This document shows, one piece after another, positions 25,110 to 33,636 of a stretch of DNA of 64,000 nucleotides. The DNA lies in the NCBI GenBank assembly GCA_020632995.1, contig JACKEN010000007.1, forward strand, positions 248,001-312,000, written 5' to 3'. Below the pieces are notes generated by a model. It was given only the letters and a program-made list of their open reading frames with translations, was not told the DNA's origin and did no database searches. Every line of letters starts with the position of its first letter. The first letter of the stretch is position 1. Origin of the DNA: Deltaproteobacteria bacterium (GTDB lineage: Bacteria; Myxococcota; Kuafuiibacteriia; Kuafuiibacteriales; Kuafuiibacteriaceae). Made by a program: the position numbers and the translations under genes.

Positions 25110-26840
25110 TCACGCGGTGACCCGGAGGTCCCGCACCCGGAGCTCCAGGGTCTCGAGCCCCGAGAACTCGTTCATCATCAGGTGCGCCGCCATCTCGACC
25201 GGCGCCCCCGGCGCGAGCGACTCCGCCTTCTCGCCCATCTTGAAGGCGATGCAGGACAGCCCGCCGAAGCGCCCCTCCTGCAGCCGCAGCTTCAGGTGGT
25301 CGACCCCGACCACCCGCAGGCTCCTCAGGCGCACCCCGCGCAGGCGGAACAGGGGCTCGGGGTTGCCCAGCCCGAAGGGCTCGAGGCGCATGAGCTCGCG
25401 ATACCAGCCCTCGTTCACGTCCTCGGGCGCGATGTCCCCGTCGTACATGAGGGTGGACTCGGTGACCGCGCCGAAGTCCGGGTCCGCCTTCACCCGGGTG
25501 AGGAACGCGGCGCGGAACGCGTCGACGTGGGCGAAGGGGATGCGCATACCCGCCGCCGCCCGGTGCCCACCGAACTTGGTCAGGTGCTCGGCGCAGTCGA
25601 CCAGCGCGTCGTACAGGTGCAGGCCGCGCGCGCTCCGGGCGCTCCCGCGCCCGCCCTCCCCGATCAGGACGGCGGGGCGATCGAAGCGCTCCACCAGCTT
25701 CGAGCACACGATCCCCACGACGCCAGGGTGCCAGCGCTCGTTCGCGAGCACGATCGCGTCCGGCAGGCTGGCCTGCGACTCCACCAGCTCACACGCCTGA
25801 CGGAAGACCTCGCCCTCGATCGCCTGGCGGTTCCCGTTCGCCTCGTCGAGCGCCGCAGCAAGTCGCCTTGCCTCGCTCAGGTCCTCCGTCAGCAGGAGCC
25901 GCACCCCGACCGATGCGTCGTCCAGGCGCCCCGCCGCGTTGATGCGGGGCCCCAGCTTGAAGGCCACGTCACCGCTGTCGCACTTCACCGGGCGCACCCG
26001 GGACACCTCCATCAGCGCCCGCACCCCGGGCCGCTTGGCGTGCCGCAGCTCGAGCATCCCGAACCAGGTGAAGAGCCGGTTCACCCCGATGAGGGGCACC
26101 ATGTCCGCGATGCTCCCCAGCGCCACGAGGTCGAGGAGCCGCCGCAGGTTGGGCTCGGCCTGGTCGCCGGTGTAGTAGCCGCGCTCCCTGAGCACCTTCC
26201 GAAGGCCCACCACCAGGTTGAAGCAGACCCCCACCGCGGCCAGCACCTTGTCGGGGTAGGGGCAGTGGTCCTGGTGCGGGTTCAAGGTGGCGTAGGCCGG
26301 CGGGAGCTCGGGCGGGCACTTGTGGTGGTCGACCACGATGACGTCGATGCCGTGGGTGTTGGCCCGGGCGATCTCGTCCGCCGCGGTGATCCCGCAGTCG
26401 AGGGTCACCAGCACCTGGGTCCCCAGCCCCGCCAGGTGCTCCACCGCGGCCTCGTTCAGGCCGTAGCCCTCGATGAGGCGCTTGGGGATGTAGACCACCG
26501 CCTCGACCCCGTGCATCCGGAGGAACGCCGCCATCAGCGTGGTGGAGGTGACCCCGTCCACGTCGTAGTCGCCGTACAGGGCGATGCGCTCCCCGCGCAC
26601 GACCGCGTCGGCCAGCCGGTGGGCCGCCTTCTCGGCGTCCGCCAACAGGAACGGGTCGGGCATGTCGGTGAGGCGTGGCTCCAGATAGCGGCGCACCGCC
26701 TCGGGGTCGTTGACCCCGCGGCTCACCAGCAACCGGGTGGTGTTGACGTGCAGGCCGGTGGCGGAGGCCAGGGACCTGGCCTCGGACTCATCGACCTCTT
26801 TGAGGATCCACCTGCGTTCGACCGCCCCGTTGACCGCCAT
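25110..26840 (-). CDS. recJ: Single-stranded-DNA-specific exonuclease RecJ
   Basis: 576 residues, the normal RecJ length. The DHH phosphoesterase motifs are all present: IALYGDYDVDGVTST (residues 86-100), VTLDCGIT (145-152), VVDHHKC (169-175), and NAAGRLDDA for motif IV. The DHHA1 domain follows (IVLANERWHPGVVGIVCSKL and GGHRAAAGM), then the OB-fold C-terminus. RecJ degrades 5' single-stranded ends in recombination and mismatch repair. It lies 24 bp after secF, a neighbourhood seen in several bacterial lineages. Confidence 0.95.
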   Translation of the reverse strand: MAVNGAVERRWILKEVDESEARSLASATGLHVNTTRLLVSRGVNDPEAVRRYLEPRLTDMPDPFLLADAEKAAHRLADAVVRGERIALYGDYDVDGVTSTTLMAAFLRMHGVEAVVYIPKRLIEGYGLNEAAVEHLAGLGTQVLVTLDCGITAADEIARANTHGIDVIVVDHHKCPPELPPAYATLNPHQDHCPYPDKVLAAVGVCFNLVVGLRKVLRERGYYTGDQAEPNLRRLLDLVALGSIADMVPLIGVNRLFTWFGMLELRHAKRPGVRALMEVSRVRPVKCDSGDVAFKLGPRINAAGRLDDASVGVRLLLTEDLSEARRLAAALDEANGNRQAIEGEVFRQACELVESQASLPDAIVLANERWHPGVVGIVCSKLVERFDRPAVLIGEGGRGSARSARGLHLYDALVDCAEHLTKFGGHRAAAGMRIPFAHVDAFRAAFLTRVKADPDFGAVTESTLMYDGDIAPEDVNEGWYRELMRLEPFGLGNPEPLFRLRGVRLRSLRVVGVDHLKLRLQEGRFGGLSCIAFKMGEKAESLAPGAPVEMAAHLMMNEFSGLETLELRVRDLRVTA

Positions 26841-26864
26841 CGTGGCCTCCGAGGCCGCAGGGTA

Positions 26865-28067
26865 TCAGACCACCGCGCCTTGCGGGTGCTTCTTCGCGGG
26901 CTTCGCGGTGTGCTCCTTCGCGCCGAAGCGCTCACGGAGGTACTTGAACATGGGGGAGGCCACGTAGATCGACGAGTAGGTGCCGATGACGATGCCCACG
27001 GTCATGATGAGACCGAAGGACGCCAGCACCGTGCCCCGACCGAAGGACATGAGGCACATACAGGCCACCAGGGTGGAGAACGAGGTCATGATGGTTCGAC
27101 CCAGGGTCTCGTTCACCGCCCGGTTGAGCACGTCGATCAGGGCGGCGCCCTGGGCCTTGCCCACCGTCTCGCGGATGCGGTCGAAGATCACGATGGTGTC
27201 GTTGATGGAGTAGCCCACCAGCGTCAGCAGGCCCGCGATGGTGGCCATGCTGAACTCCTCACCGATGATCGACAGGAGCGCCACCGTGATGATCGCGTCG
27301 TGGAAGAGGCAGATGATCGCGCCCGGGCTGTAGAAGAAGTCGAAGCGGAGCGCGATGTACACCAGGATGATCAGCAGCGCGTAGAGCACCGCGAGGATGC
27401 CGTCGTCGCGCAGCTGCTTGCCCACGGTGGGGCCGACGAACTCGACCCTGACCGCGGCGACCGCGGCGTCGAGGTCCTTCAGGCTGTTCACCAGGGTGTC
27501 GTCGACCCCCTTCAGCACGATGGCGAAGCGGGGCGCCTCGGCCCGGCCCAGGTCGCGCACGGTGCGCACCCGGTGCTCGGTCTGCTCGACCACCGACGCC
27601 AGGGTCGCCTTGGACAGGTCGACGGCCGACGTGGCGTTCGCCACGAACTCGACCTCGACCACGTCGCCCGCCTCGGGGTTGTAGCGCAGGCGCTTGAGCT
27701 TGTCGCCGTACTTGGTCTTGAACGCCGACTCGAGCGACGCGATCTCCTCCTGCCCGAACGTCTCGGATCGCTCGATCCGGGTCAGGTAGAAGGTCTTGTC
27801 GGGCTCCGCGGGCAGCTCGTAGGTCTGCACCGCGGTGTCGACCTTCGGGAACAGCTCGTTCAGGCGCGCGCGCACCTGGTTCACGTCCACCGGCTTGTCG
27901 AAGCGCAGCAGGATCTCGTGACCGCCCGAGAAGTCCAGGCCCAGGTTCACGCCCTTGATGGCGATGATGAGGAGGGACGCGATGAAGACGGCCAGCGAGA
28001 TCTTGGTGAAGAGCGGCGCCTTCCCCAGGAAGTCGTACTTGGTACCCGGCTTGATGATGTTGAACAT
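26865..28067 (-). CDS. secF: Protein translocase subunit SecF
   Basis: 400 residues. It starts MFNIIKPGTKYDFLGKAPLF, with TM1 (LAVFIASLLIIAIKGV) and the GLDFSGGHEILLRF strand, then a periplasmic domain (residues 55-200) and five C-terminal TMs with GYSINDTIVIFDRIRE, the hallmark of SecF TM4-5. E. coli SecF is 323 residues; the extra length lies mostly in a longer periplasmic domain and a basic C-terminal tail. With SecD it uses the proton gradient to help SecYEG finish translocation. It follows secD by 19 bp. Confidence 0.95.
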   Translation of the reverse strand: MFNIIKPGTKYDFLGKAPLFTKISLAVFIASLLIIAIKGVNLGLDFSGGHEILLRFDKPVDVNQVRARLNELFPKVDTAVQTYELPAEPDKTFYLTRIERSETFGQEEIASLESAFKTKYGDKLKRLRYNPEAGDVVEVEFVANATSAVDLSKATLASVVEQTEHRVRTVRDLGRAEAPRFAIVLKGVDDTLVNSLKDLDAAVAAVRVEFVGPTVGKQLRDDGILAVLYALLIILVYIALRFDFFYSPGAIICLFHDAIITVALLSIIGEEFSMATIAGLLTLVGYSINDTIVIFDRIRETVGKAQGAALIDVLNRAVNETLGRTIMTSFSTLVACMCLMSFGRGTVLASFGLIMTVGIVIGTYSSIYVASPMFKYLRERFGAKEHTAKPAKKHPQGAVV

Positions 28068-28086
28068 GGCGTAGTTCCCGTCCCGC

Positions 28087-29868
28087 TCAGATGCTCAGGT
28101 GCGAGGGCCGCATGGTGCGCACGTACCAGTCGAGCAGCAGCTTCGGCACCACGACCGCGGTGAAGGTGTTGATGACCACGCCCAGGGCCAGGGTGGTGGC
28201 GAAGCCCCGGATGGGACCGGAGCCATACTGGAGCAGCACCACGGCGGCGAGGAAGGTGGTGACGTTGGCGTCGAAGATGGCCGAGAAGGCCTTGTCGAAC
28301 CCGCTGTCGAGCGCCGCCCGGGAGGTCTTCCCGGCCCGCAGCTCCTCGCGGATTCGCTCGAACTGGATGATGTTGGCGTCCACCGCCATACCGATCGTCA
28401 ACGCCAGTCCGGCGATGCCGGGGAGGGTCAAGGTGGCGTCGAAGGCCGACAGCGCCGCGAAGAGGAACAGGAGGTTGGACCCCAGGGCCACCGCCCCCGC
28501 CACACCGGAGCCGCGGTAGTAGAAGATCATCAGGATGACGACCAGGACACCGGCGAAGAACAGGGCGTTCTTGCCCTTGGCCACCGCGTCGTCGCCGAGG
28601 GTGGCGCCCACCGTGCGCTGCTCCTGCGGGTACAGCGGCGCGGGGAGCGCGCCGGCCTTGAGCACCACCGACAGCGCTCGGGCGTCGGCCATGATCTCCT
28701 GCTGGCTCTTGTAGCCGCCCAGGGTGATCTGCGCGTTGCCGCCGGGGATGGGCCCCTGGATGATCGGCGCGCTGTCCACCACGTCGTCGAGCACGATGGC
28801 CATCTTCCGCTTGGTGTTCTCGCGGGTGAGCTTCTCGAAGATCACCGCGCCCTTACGGTCGAACTTCATGGCCACGTAGTAGTTGTTCTGCTCGTTGTCG
28901 AAGGCCACGAAGGCGTCGGTCAGCGCGTCACCGGTGATCGGGGTGCGCCGGTCGAGCAGCCAGGTGCGGAACACCGGCTTGGCGTTCGGGTTCGCCTTGA
29001 ACTCCTGGATGCCCACCACGCGGTCGGTGGGCGGCGGGTACTTGGCCAGGAAGTCCTTCAGCTCGTCGCGCGCGGTGCCCTCGAGGAAGGGCCGGTCGAC
29101 GAAGCCGTCCTTGCCCTCGTAGCCGTCGTCCTGGAGCGAGATCGACGCGGGCTTGTCGGGCTTGCTGGCGAGCTGCTTGAAGTAGTCCGAGGTCTCGTCG
29201 ACGATCTTGAACTCCAGCTGGGCGGTCCGCCCGATGATGTCGTTCTTGATCACCTCCTGATCCTGGGCGGTGAGGCCCGCGATCTGGATGAGGATCGAGT
29301 TGGCGCCGCGGCGCCGCACCTCGGGCTCCTTGACCCCGAAGACGTCGATGCGGTTGCGCACCGTCTTCTGGGCCTGGGCCACCACGTCGTCCCGGAGGGT
29401 CGACTCGTACTCGGGCTTCATGCCGAAGATCACGTCGTTCCCGAAGTGCGAGCGCACCGTCCAGGTGTCCTCGCGGTACTCCAGGTGCTTCTTCAGCGTC
29501 TCCCAGTCCGACGCCGCCTTCATGACGATGTGGATCTCGGGGACGTCGCCGTCACGCCGGCAGCTCTCCAGCTGGACGCCCTTCTCCTGCATCGACTCGA
29601 CGATCTCGTCCGCCACCCGATCCGCGCGGTCCTGGACCGCCTTGTCGGTGTCGACGCCCATGACCAGGTGCAGGCCGCCCTGCAGGTCGATGCCCAGGTT
29701 GAAGCGGTGCTTCGGCAACCAGTCCGGGATCGCCTCGGCCAGCTTCACCTTGTCCCGGCGCACGTCCGGATCGGAGAAGAAGTAGATACCCGACGGGATC
29801 GAGTAGTACACGGCCAGGGCCATCAGGCCGAGGACCAGGAGCAACCGCCAATACCAACTGCGTTCCAT
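28087..29868 (-). CDS. secD: Protein translocase subunit SecD
   Basis: 593 residues. TM1 (YWRLLLVLGLMALAVYYSIP) is followed by LGIDLQGGLHLVMGVD, the SecD signature, a large P1 head domain (residues about 70-400) and TMs 2-6 ending with LTIGMAVDANIIQFERIREE, the D-A-N segment of the proton path. Length matches E. coli SecD (615). It pulls exported proteins on the periplasmic side. Second gene of the yajC-secD-secF operon, 39 bp after yajC. Confidence 0.95.
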   Translation of the reverse strand: MERSWYWRLLLVLGLMALAVYYSIPSGIYFFSDPDVRRDKVKLAEAIPDWLPKHRFNLGIDLQGGLHLVMGVDTDKAVQDRADRVADEIVESMQEKGVQLESCRRDGDVPEIHIVMKAASDWETLKKHLEYREDTWTVRSHFGNDVIFGMKPEYESTLRDDVVAQAQKTVRNRIDVFGVKEPEVRRRGANSILIQIAGLTAQDQEVIKNDIIGRTAQLEFKIVDETSDYFKQLASKPDKPASISLQDDGYEGKDGFVDRPFLEGTARDELKDFLAKYPPPTDRVVGIQEFKANPNAKPVFRTWLLDRRTPITGDALTDAFVAFDNEQNNYYVAMKFDRKGAVIFEKLTRENTKRKMAIVLDDVVDSAPIIQGPIPGGNAQITLGGYKSQQEIMADARALSVVLKAGALPAPLYPQEQRTVGATLGDDAVAKGKNALFFAGVLVVILMIFYYRGSGVAGAVALGSNLLFLFAALSAFDATLTLPGIAGLALTIGMAVDANIIQFERIREELRAGKTSRAALDSGFDKAFSAIFDANVTTFLAAVVLLQYGSGPIRGFATTLALGVVINTFTAVVVPKLLLDWYVRTMRPSHLSI

Positions 29869-29907
29869 GTGTTCACTCTTCGACCCGGGACCCCCCGGGG
29901 CCGGCCC

Positions 29908-30294
29908 TCAGCTCTTCGCAGCCTTGGGTTTGTCGTCCTTCTTGGCGTCCTCGGGTGCGCCCTGAAGGTCCTTCGTGCGCTTGTGGATCGTGCTCTTGAG
30001 CACCCGGATCTTGACGTTCCGGGCGACCTCGAGGGTCACGACGCCCTCCGAGATGTCCGCCACCGTCCCCAGGATCCCGGACGTGGTCACCACCTCGTCG
30101 CCGCGCTTCAAGGCGTCCATCATCTGCTGGTGCTGCTTCCGCTCCTTGTTCCCGGGCCGGATCAGTACGAAGTACACGATGGCCAGGAGCAGGGGGATCA
30201 TGAGCAGCTCGGACGGACCTCCGCCCCCTTGGGGGTCGCCGGAGGGCGCCTGGGCCGCCAGCAAGGTCGCAACCTGATGGAGTTGCGCGTACAT
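29908..30294 (-). CDS. yajC: Preprotein translocase accessory subunit YajC
   Basis: 128 residues. A single TM (LLMIPLLLAIVYFVLIRP, about residues 30-47) is followed by the diagnostic GNKERKQHQQMMDALKRGDEVVTTSGILGTVADI segment. The tail is Lys/Asp/Ala-rich. YajC binds SecDF. ATG at 30294 has GGGAC upstream. It heads a six-gene minus-strand operon of export and nucleic-acid housekeeping genes. Confidence 0.95.
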   Translation of the reverse strand: MYAQLHQVATLLAAQAPSGDPQGGGGPSELLMIPLLLAIVYFVLIRPGNKERKQHQQMMDALKRGDEVVTTSGILGTVADISEGVVTLEVARNVKIRVLKSTIHKRTKDLQGAPEDAKKDDKPKAAKS

Positions 30295-30305
30295 CGGGCG
30301 GTCCC

Positions 30306-30332
30306 GATATACTCCGCCACCCCGGGAGGCAA
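30306..30332 (-). promoter_or_regulatory. Putative promoter of the yajC-secDF-recJ-queE operon
   Basis: On the minus strand TTGCCT (30332-30327) and TATATC (30311-30306) are separated by 15 bp. The start codon is 11 nt beyond the -10, with GGGAC in between as a weak ribosome binding site. Confidence 0.45.
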
Positions 30333-30435
30333 GCGGTAAGCCGAGTTTCCGGGTTTTCGGGCCGCCCAGACCGCCACGGGTTTTTCCGGCCCGAAGTGGG
30401 TGAAGTCGCCGACCATACCGCCGAGTTAACAGAGC

Positions 30436-31341
30436 GTGCACCTGGGCAAGCTCAACCCCAAATACGGCAAGGGGTCGGTCACGCTGGAGGAGGAGTTCAT
30501 CGACGACACGGAGGTCCGCCTTCGCCTCGAGGCCACCTTCCGGAGCCCGGACTACAAGCCCCCCACCCTCCCCAGCGTCGCCCTCGAGCTCCTGTCGCTC
30601 TCCCAGAACCCCAACGCCGACTTCAAGAAGGTCGGCAAGGTCCTCGAGAGCGATCCGATCATCACCGGCCAGGTCCTGCGGATCGCCCAGTCCCCGGTCT
30701 ACGCCGGCCGGGTCGCGATCACCACCATCCCCCAGGCCCTGTCCCGGCTCGGCATCAAGACCCTGCGCGACATCGTGCTCCAGGTGGCCCTCAACGCCCG
30801 GGTGTTCCGGGCCAAGCCGTACCAGCCCACCATGGAGAGCCTGCAGCGGCACAGCATGGCGGTGGCCCACCTGGCCCGGATCATCTCGCGCTACACCCCG
30901 TTCGAGGGCGAGTACGCGTTCCTGTGTGGGCTCCTGCACGACGTGGGGGTCGCCGGGTCGCTGATCGCCCTGTTCGAGTCCAACCCCAAGAAGCCCCCCG
31001 CCCTCGAGGACGCGTGGTCGGCGGTGAAGTCGGTCCACGCCGAGGCCTCCAAGCTCATGGTGGAGCAGTGGAAGCTCCCGGCCGACATCGCGCTCACGGT
31101 GGGGGCCCACCACAGCGTGCTGATCCAGGGTTACCCCCACACGATGGCCGCCATCGTCCACCTCGCCGACGAGCTGGCCAAGGAGCTGGGCTTCACCACC
31201 CGGGCCGAGGGGGCCTTCGCCACCCGGAACATCGAGACGATGGATCGCGGCACCCTGCTCCAGGTCCTGTCCCTCAGCGCCAAGCAGATGGAGCTGATCT
31301 CCAAGGACGCCCTGAAGCACCTCGAGGGTCTGGGCGGTTGA
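30436..31341 (+). CDS. HDOD domain regulatory protein
   Basis: 301 residues. The HDOD fold covers residues about 36-235: PPTLPSVALELLSLSQNPNADFKKVGKVLESDPIITGQVLRIAQSPVY is the classic start, and FLCGLLHDVGVA (about 158-169) keeps the His-Asp pair, whereas many HDOD proteins lose the HD metal site. HDOD proteins act in stress, motility and second-messenger signalling, often by binding partners rather than by phosphodiesterase action. GTG start; divergent from yajC. It stops 1 bp before the convergent VWA gene. Confidence 0.85.
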   Translation: MHLGKLNPKYGKGSVTLEEEFIDDTEVRLRLEATFRSPDYKPPTLPSVALELLSLSQNPNADFKKVGKVLESDPIITGQVLRIAQSPVYAGRVAITTIPQALSRLGIKTLRDIVLQVALNARVFRAKPYQPTMESLQRHSMAVAHLARIISRYTPFEGEYAFLCGLLHDVGVAGSLIALFESNPKKPPALEDAWSAVKSVHAEASKLMVEQWKLPADIALTVGAHHSVLIQGYPHTMAAIVHLADELAKELGFTTRAEGAFATRNIETMDRGTLLQVLSLSAKQMELISKDALKHLEGLGG

Positions 31342-31342
31342 G

Positions 31343-32617
31343 CTACAGCGCCAGGTCGTCGAGGTGATCGAACTCCCGCAGCTCGGGGTACATGCTCGAG
31401 AGCGGCCGCACCGGCTCCGGGGTGCTCTTCACCAGCTGGGCCACCGCGCGGTCGATGCCGTCCACCGTGAGCGGGAACATCGGGAACACCTCCTGGATGA
31501 TCTTGATCGTCCAGCCGTGCCACCCGCGCTCCGAGATCGGGTTCAGCCACACCGCCCGCGGGAAGCGCTTGCGGAGGCGATGCAGCCACACGATCCCGGG
31601 GGTCCGGTTGTGGTGGTAGTAGTGGATGGCGCCCCACGGATCCAACAGCTCGGTGGGGGCCATGTACGCGTCGCCGACCAGGATCAGGAAGGTCTCGGAC
31701 GGCCGCTCCCGCAACAGGTCCGCGGTCATGATCCCCTCGTCGTCCGGGTGATCCTCGCGCCCCGGCTCCAGCTCCTCGTACACGCAGTTGTGGAAGCTGA
31801 AGGCCTCGAACTTCTTCCAGTGCTGGAGCGCGTGGGCGGCCGAGAAGAGCCGCTCCACCATGTGCGAGTACGGGTCCATGGAGCCGCCGGTGTCCATCAA
31901 CAGGAGCACCCGGGCCTCGTTCTTCCTGGGCGGGGTGAAGCAGAGGGTGAGGTCCCCCGCGTTCCGGCAGGTCTGGTCGATGGACTCGTCGACGTCCAGC
32001 TCGAGGTCGGCGTGGCGGCGCGAGAGGCGCCGGAGCTTCTTCAGCGCAACCGAGATTGCGCGCGTGTCGAGCACCTGGTCGTGCCGGTACTTCCTGAACT
32101 CCCGCGCCGTCGCAATCTGGATTGCGCTTCGCCCGCCCCCGCTCCCGCCCACCCGGACCCCGGCCGGGTTCTGGCCGCCGTGCCCGAAGGGCGAGGTCCC
32201 GCCGGTGCCGACCCAGCGGTTGCCGCCGTCGTGCCGCTTCTTCTGCTCCTGCAGGCGCTCCTCGAACATCCGGCGGAGCTGTTCGAGCGGGAGCTTCTCG
32301 AGCTGCGCGATCATCTCGGGGGTGAGCTGGGGCACGATGGGGTTCTCGAGCCAGTCGAGCAGCGCCTTCACCGCGTCCTGGGAGAGGGCCTGGCCACCGA
32401 ACACCGCGGCGAAGACCTGGTCGAAGGTGTCGAAGTGGGCCTCCGACTTCACCAACAGGGCCCGGGCCACGTAGTAGAAGTCGTCGAGGGTGTGGGCCAC
32501 CGCGCCCCGCTTCAGGGCGTCCATCAGGCCGAGCCACTCCGCGAGGCCGATCTTCAGCCCCTCACGACGCAGCCCGAAGAAGAGCTCGCCGAACAGCAGC
32601 GGGGCTACCGCGCTCAC
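31343..32617 (-). CDS. VWA domain protein, CoxE-like, partner of a MoxR ATPase
   Basis: 424 residues. The C-terminal half is a von Willebrand A-type domain with the metal site LLLMDTGGSMDPY (residues 238-250; the usual DxSxS reads DTGGS, so the middle Ser is Gly) and later LILVGDAYM. The N-terminal half is the helical part of the CoxE/DUF58-like group, with a Gly-rich linker near 131-163. In MoxR-CoxE pairs the ATPase and VWA protein work together as a chaperone or metal-insertion machine. The start overlaps the MoxR stop (ATGA). No carbon-monoxide dehydrogenase or methanol-dehydrogenase genes are adjacent, so the client is unknown. Confidence 0.85.
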   Translation of the reverse strand: MSAVAPLLFGELFFGLRREGLKIGLAEWLGLMDALKRGAVAHTLDDFYYVARALLVKSEAHFDTFDQVFAAVFGGQALSQDAVKALLDWLENPIVPQLTPEMIAQLEKLPLEQLRRMFEERLQEQKKRHDGGNRWVGTGGTSPFGHGGQNPAGVRVGGSGGGRSAIQIATAREFRKYRHDQVLDTRAISVALKKLRRLSRRHADLELDVDESIDQTCRNAGDLTLCFTPPRKNEARVLLLMDTGGSMDPYSHMVERLFSAAHALQHWKKFEAFSFHNCVYEELEPGREDHPDDEGIMTADLLRERPSETFLILVGDAYMAPTELLDPWGAIHYYHHNRTPGIVWLHRLRKRFPRAVWLNPISERGWHGWTIKIIQEVFPMFPLTVDGIDRAVAQLVKSTPEPVRPLSSMYPELREFDHLDDLAL

Positions 32618-33471
32618 CTCTGCAACCCTCCTTGCCGCGGCTTGCCCGAGGCGGCGAGGCGCCGGATGGCGACCCCGACGTCCTGCTCGCGCTTGAGGAG
32701 CACGCCGAGCATCGGGATCTCCTCGTCGAGCGAGTCGGGGCTGATGCCGCTGGCCATCAGCGCGCCGATCCAGTCGATCAGCTCGCTCGTGCTCGGCTTC
32801 TTGCGCAGGCCCTCGACCCCGCGCAGGCGATAGAAGGCGTTCATCGCCGACTGGAGCATGTGGGCCCCGAGGTTCGGGAAGTGGACCTGCACGATCTTCG
32901 ACATCAGGTCTTCGGTCGGGAACTCGATGTAGTGGAAGACGGAGCGCCGCAGGAACGCGTCGGGGAGCTCCTTCTCGGAGTTCGAGGTGATGATCACCAC
33001 CGGGCGCTGGGCCGCCGCGATCGTCTCGCCCGTCTCCGGGATGTCGAAGGTCATCGCGTCGAGCTCGTGCAGGAGATCATTCGGGAACTCGACGTCCGCC
33101 TTGTCGATCTCGTCGATGAGGAGCACCGCGCGCGCGGGCGCCGCGAAGGAGCGCCCGAGGGGCCCGAGGTGGATGTACTGCTTGATGTCCGAGACGTCCT
33201 TGTCCTGGAAGCGCGAGTCGTAGAGGCGCTGCACGGTGTCGTAGACGTACAGGCCGTCCTTGGCCTTGGTGGTGCTCTTCACGTGCCAGGTGATGAGCTC
33301 CATGTTCAGGCCGCGCGCGATGGAGCTGGCGAGGAGCGTCTTGCCGGTGCCCGGCTCGCCCTTGATCAGGAGCGGGCGCCCGAGCAGCACCGCCACGTTC
33401 ACGATGCGGGCGAGGTCACTCGAGGCGATGTAGTCGTCTGTGCCCTCCCACTTTGGTGCGCCGATGCTCAT
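32614..33471 (-). CDS. MoxR-family AAA+ ATPase
   Basis: 285 residues. Walker A GEPGTGKT at residues 38-45, Walker B VLLIDEIDKA near 116-125, sensor 1 PVVIITSNSEKELPDAFLRR, with the arginine finger in that last segment. This size and the order match the MoxR branch (CoxD/APE2220-like). It remodels a client with the downstream VWA protein. It heads the pair; a TAAGCC hexamer sits 7 nt before its ATG, and an 18-bp palindrome lies 44 bp upstream. Confidence 0.9.
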   Translation of the reverse strand: MSIGAPKWEGTDDYIASSDLARIVNVAVLLGRPLLIKGEPGTGKTLLASSIARGLNMELITWHVKSTTKAKDGLYVYDTVQRLYDSRFQDKDVSDIKQYIHLGPLGRSFAAPARAVLLIDEIDKADVEFPNDLLHELDAMTFDIPETGETIAAAQRPVVIITSNSEKELPDAFLRRSVFHYIEFPTEDLMSKIVQVHFPNLGAHMLQSAMNAFYRLRGVEGLRKKPSTSELIDWIGALMASGISPDSLDEEIPMLGVLLKREQDVGVAIRRLAASGKPRQGGLQR

Positions 33472-33478
33472 ACGTGGT

Positions 33479-33484
33479 GGCTTA
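33479..33484 (-). promoter_or_regulatory. Putative -10 element of the MoxR-VWA operon
   Basis: Minus-strand TAAGCC, 7 nt before the ATG at 33471. Upstream, the motif TCCCCGACC occurs twice in tandem with a 1-base gap, a possible activator site. Confidence 0.3.
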
Positions 33485-33514
33485 GCACGGTCGGGGATGG
33501 TCGGGGAGGCAAAA

Positions 33515-33532
33515 CCTGTCCCTAGGGACAGG
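33515..33532. promoter_or_regulatory. 18-bp perfect palindrome, candidate operator
   Basis: CCTGTCCCTAGGGACAGG is a perfect 18-bp palindrome in the 165-bp gap between the divergent MoxR operon and the LuxR-type gene. Its place and perfection suggest a dimeric regulator site. A mobile-element footprint is an alternative, since similar CCTGTCCC motifs occur near REP-type elements in some deltaproteobacteria. Confidence 0.45.
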
Positions 33533-33636
33533 CGTATTGCCCCCTAACTGCCCGAAAAATATGAAGAAACCAGATTTACGCCCTTGTCCGGGGGGCCACC
33601 CCTCTCCATGCTTGTATGGCTCGGAGGTTCCCTGAC

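Noticed and set aside
24822..28163. 1113-codon plus-strand frame across queE, recJ and secF
   Set aside because: Antisense shadow of three strongly recognisable genes; composition is His/Arg/Val/Gly low complexity.
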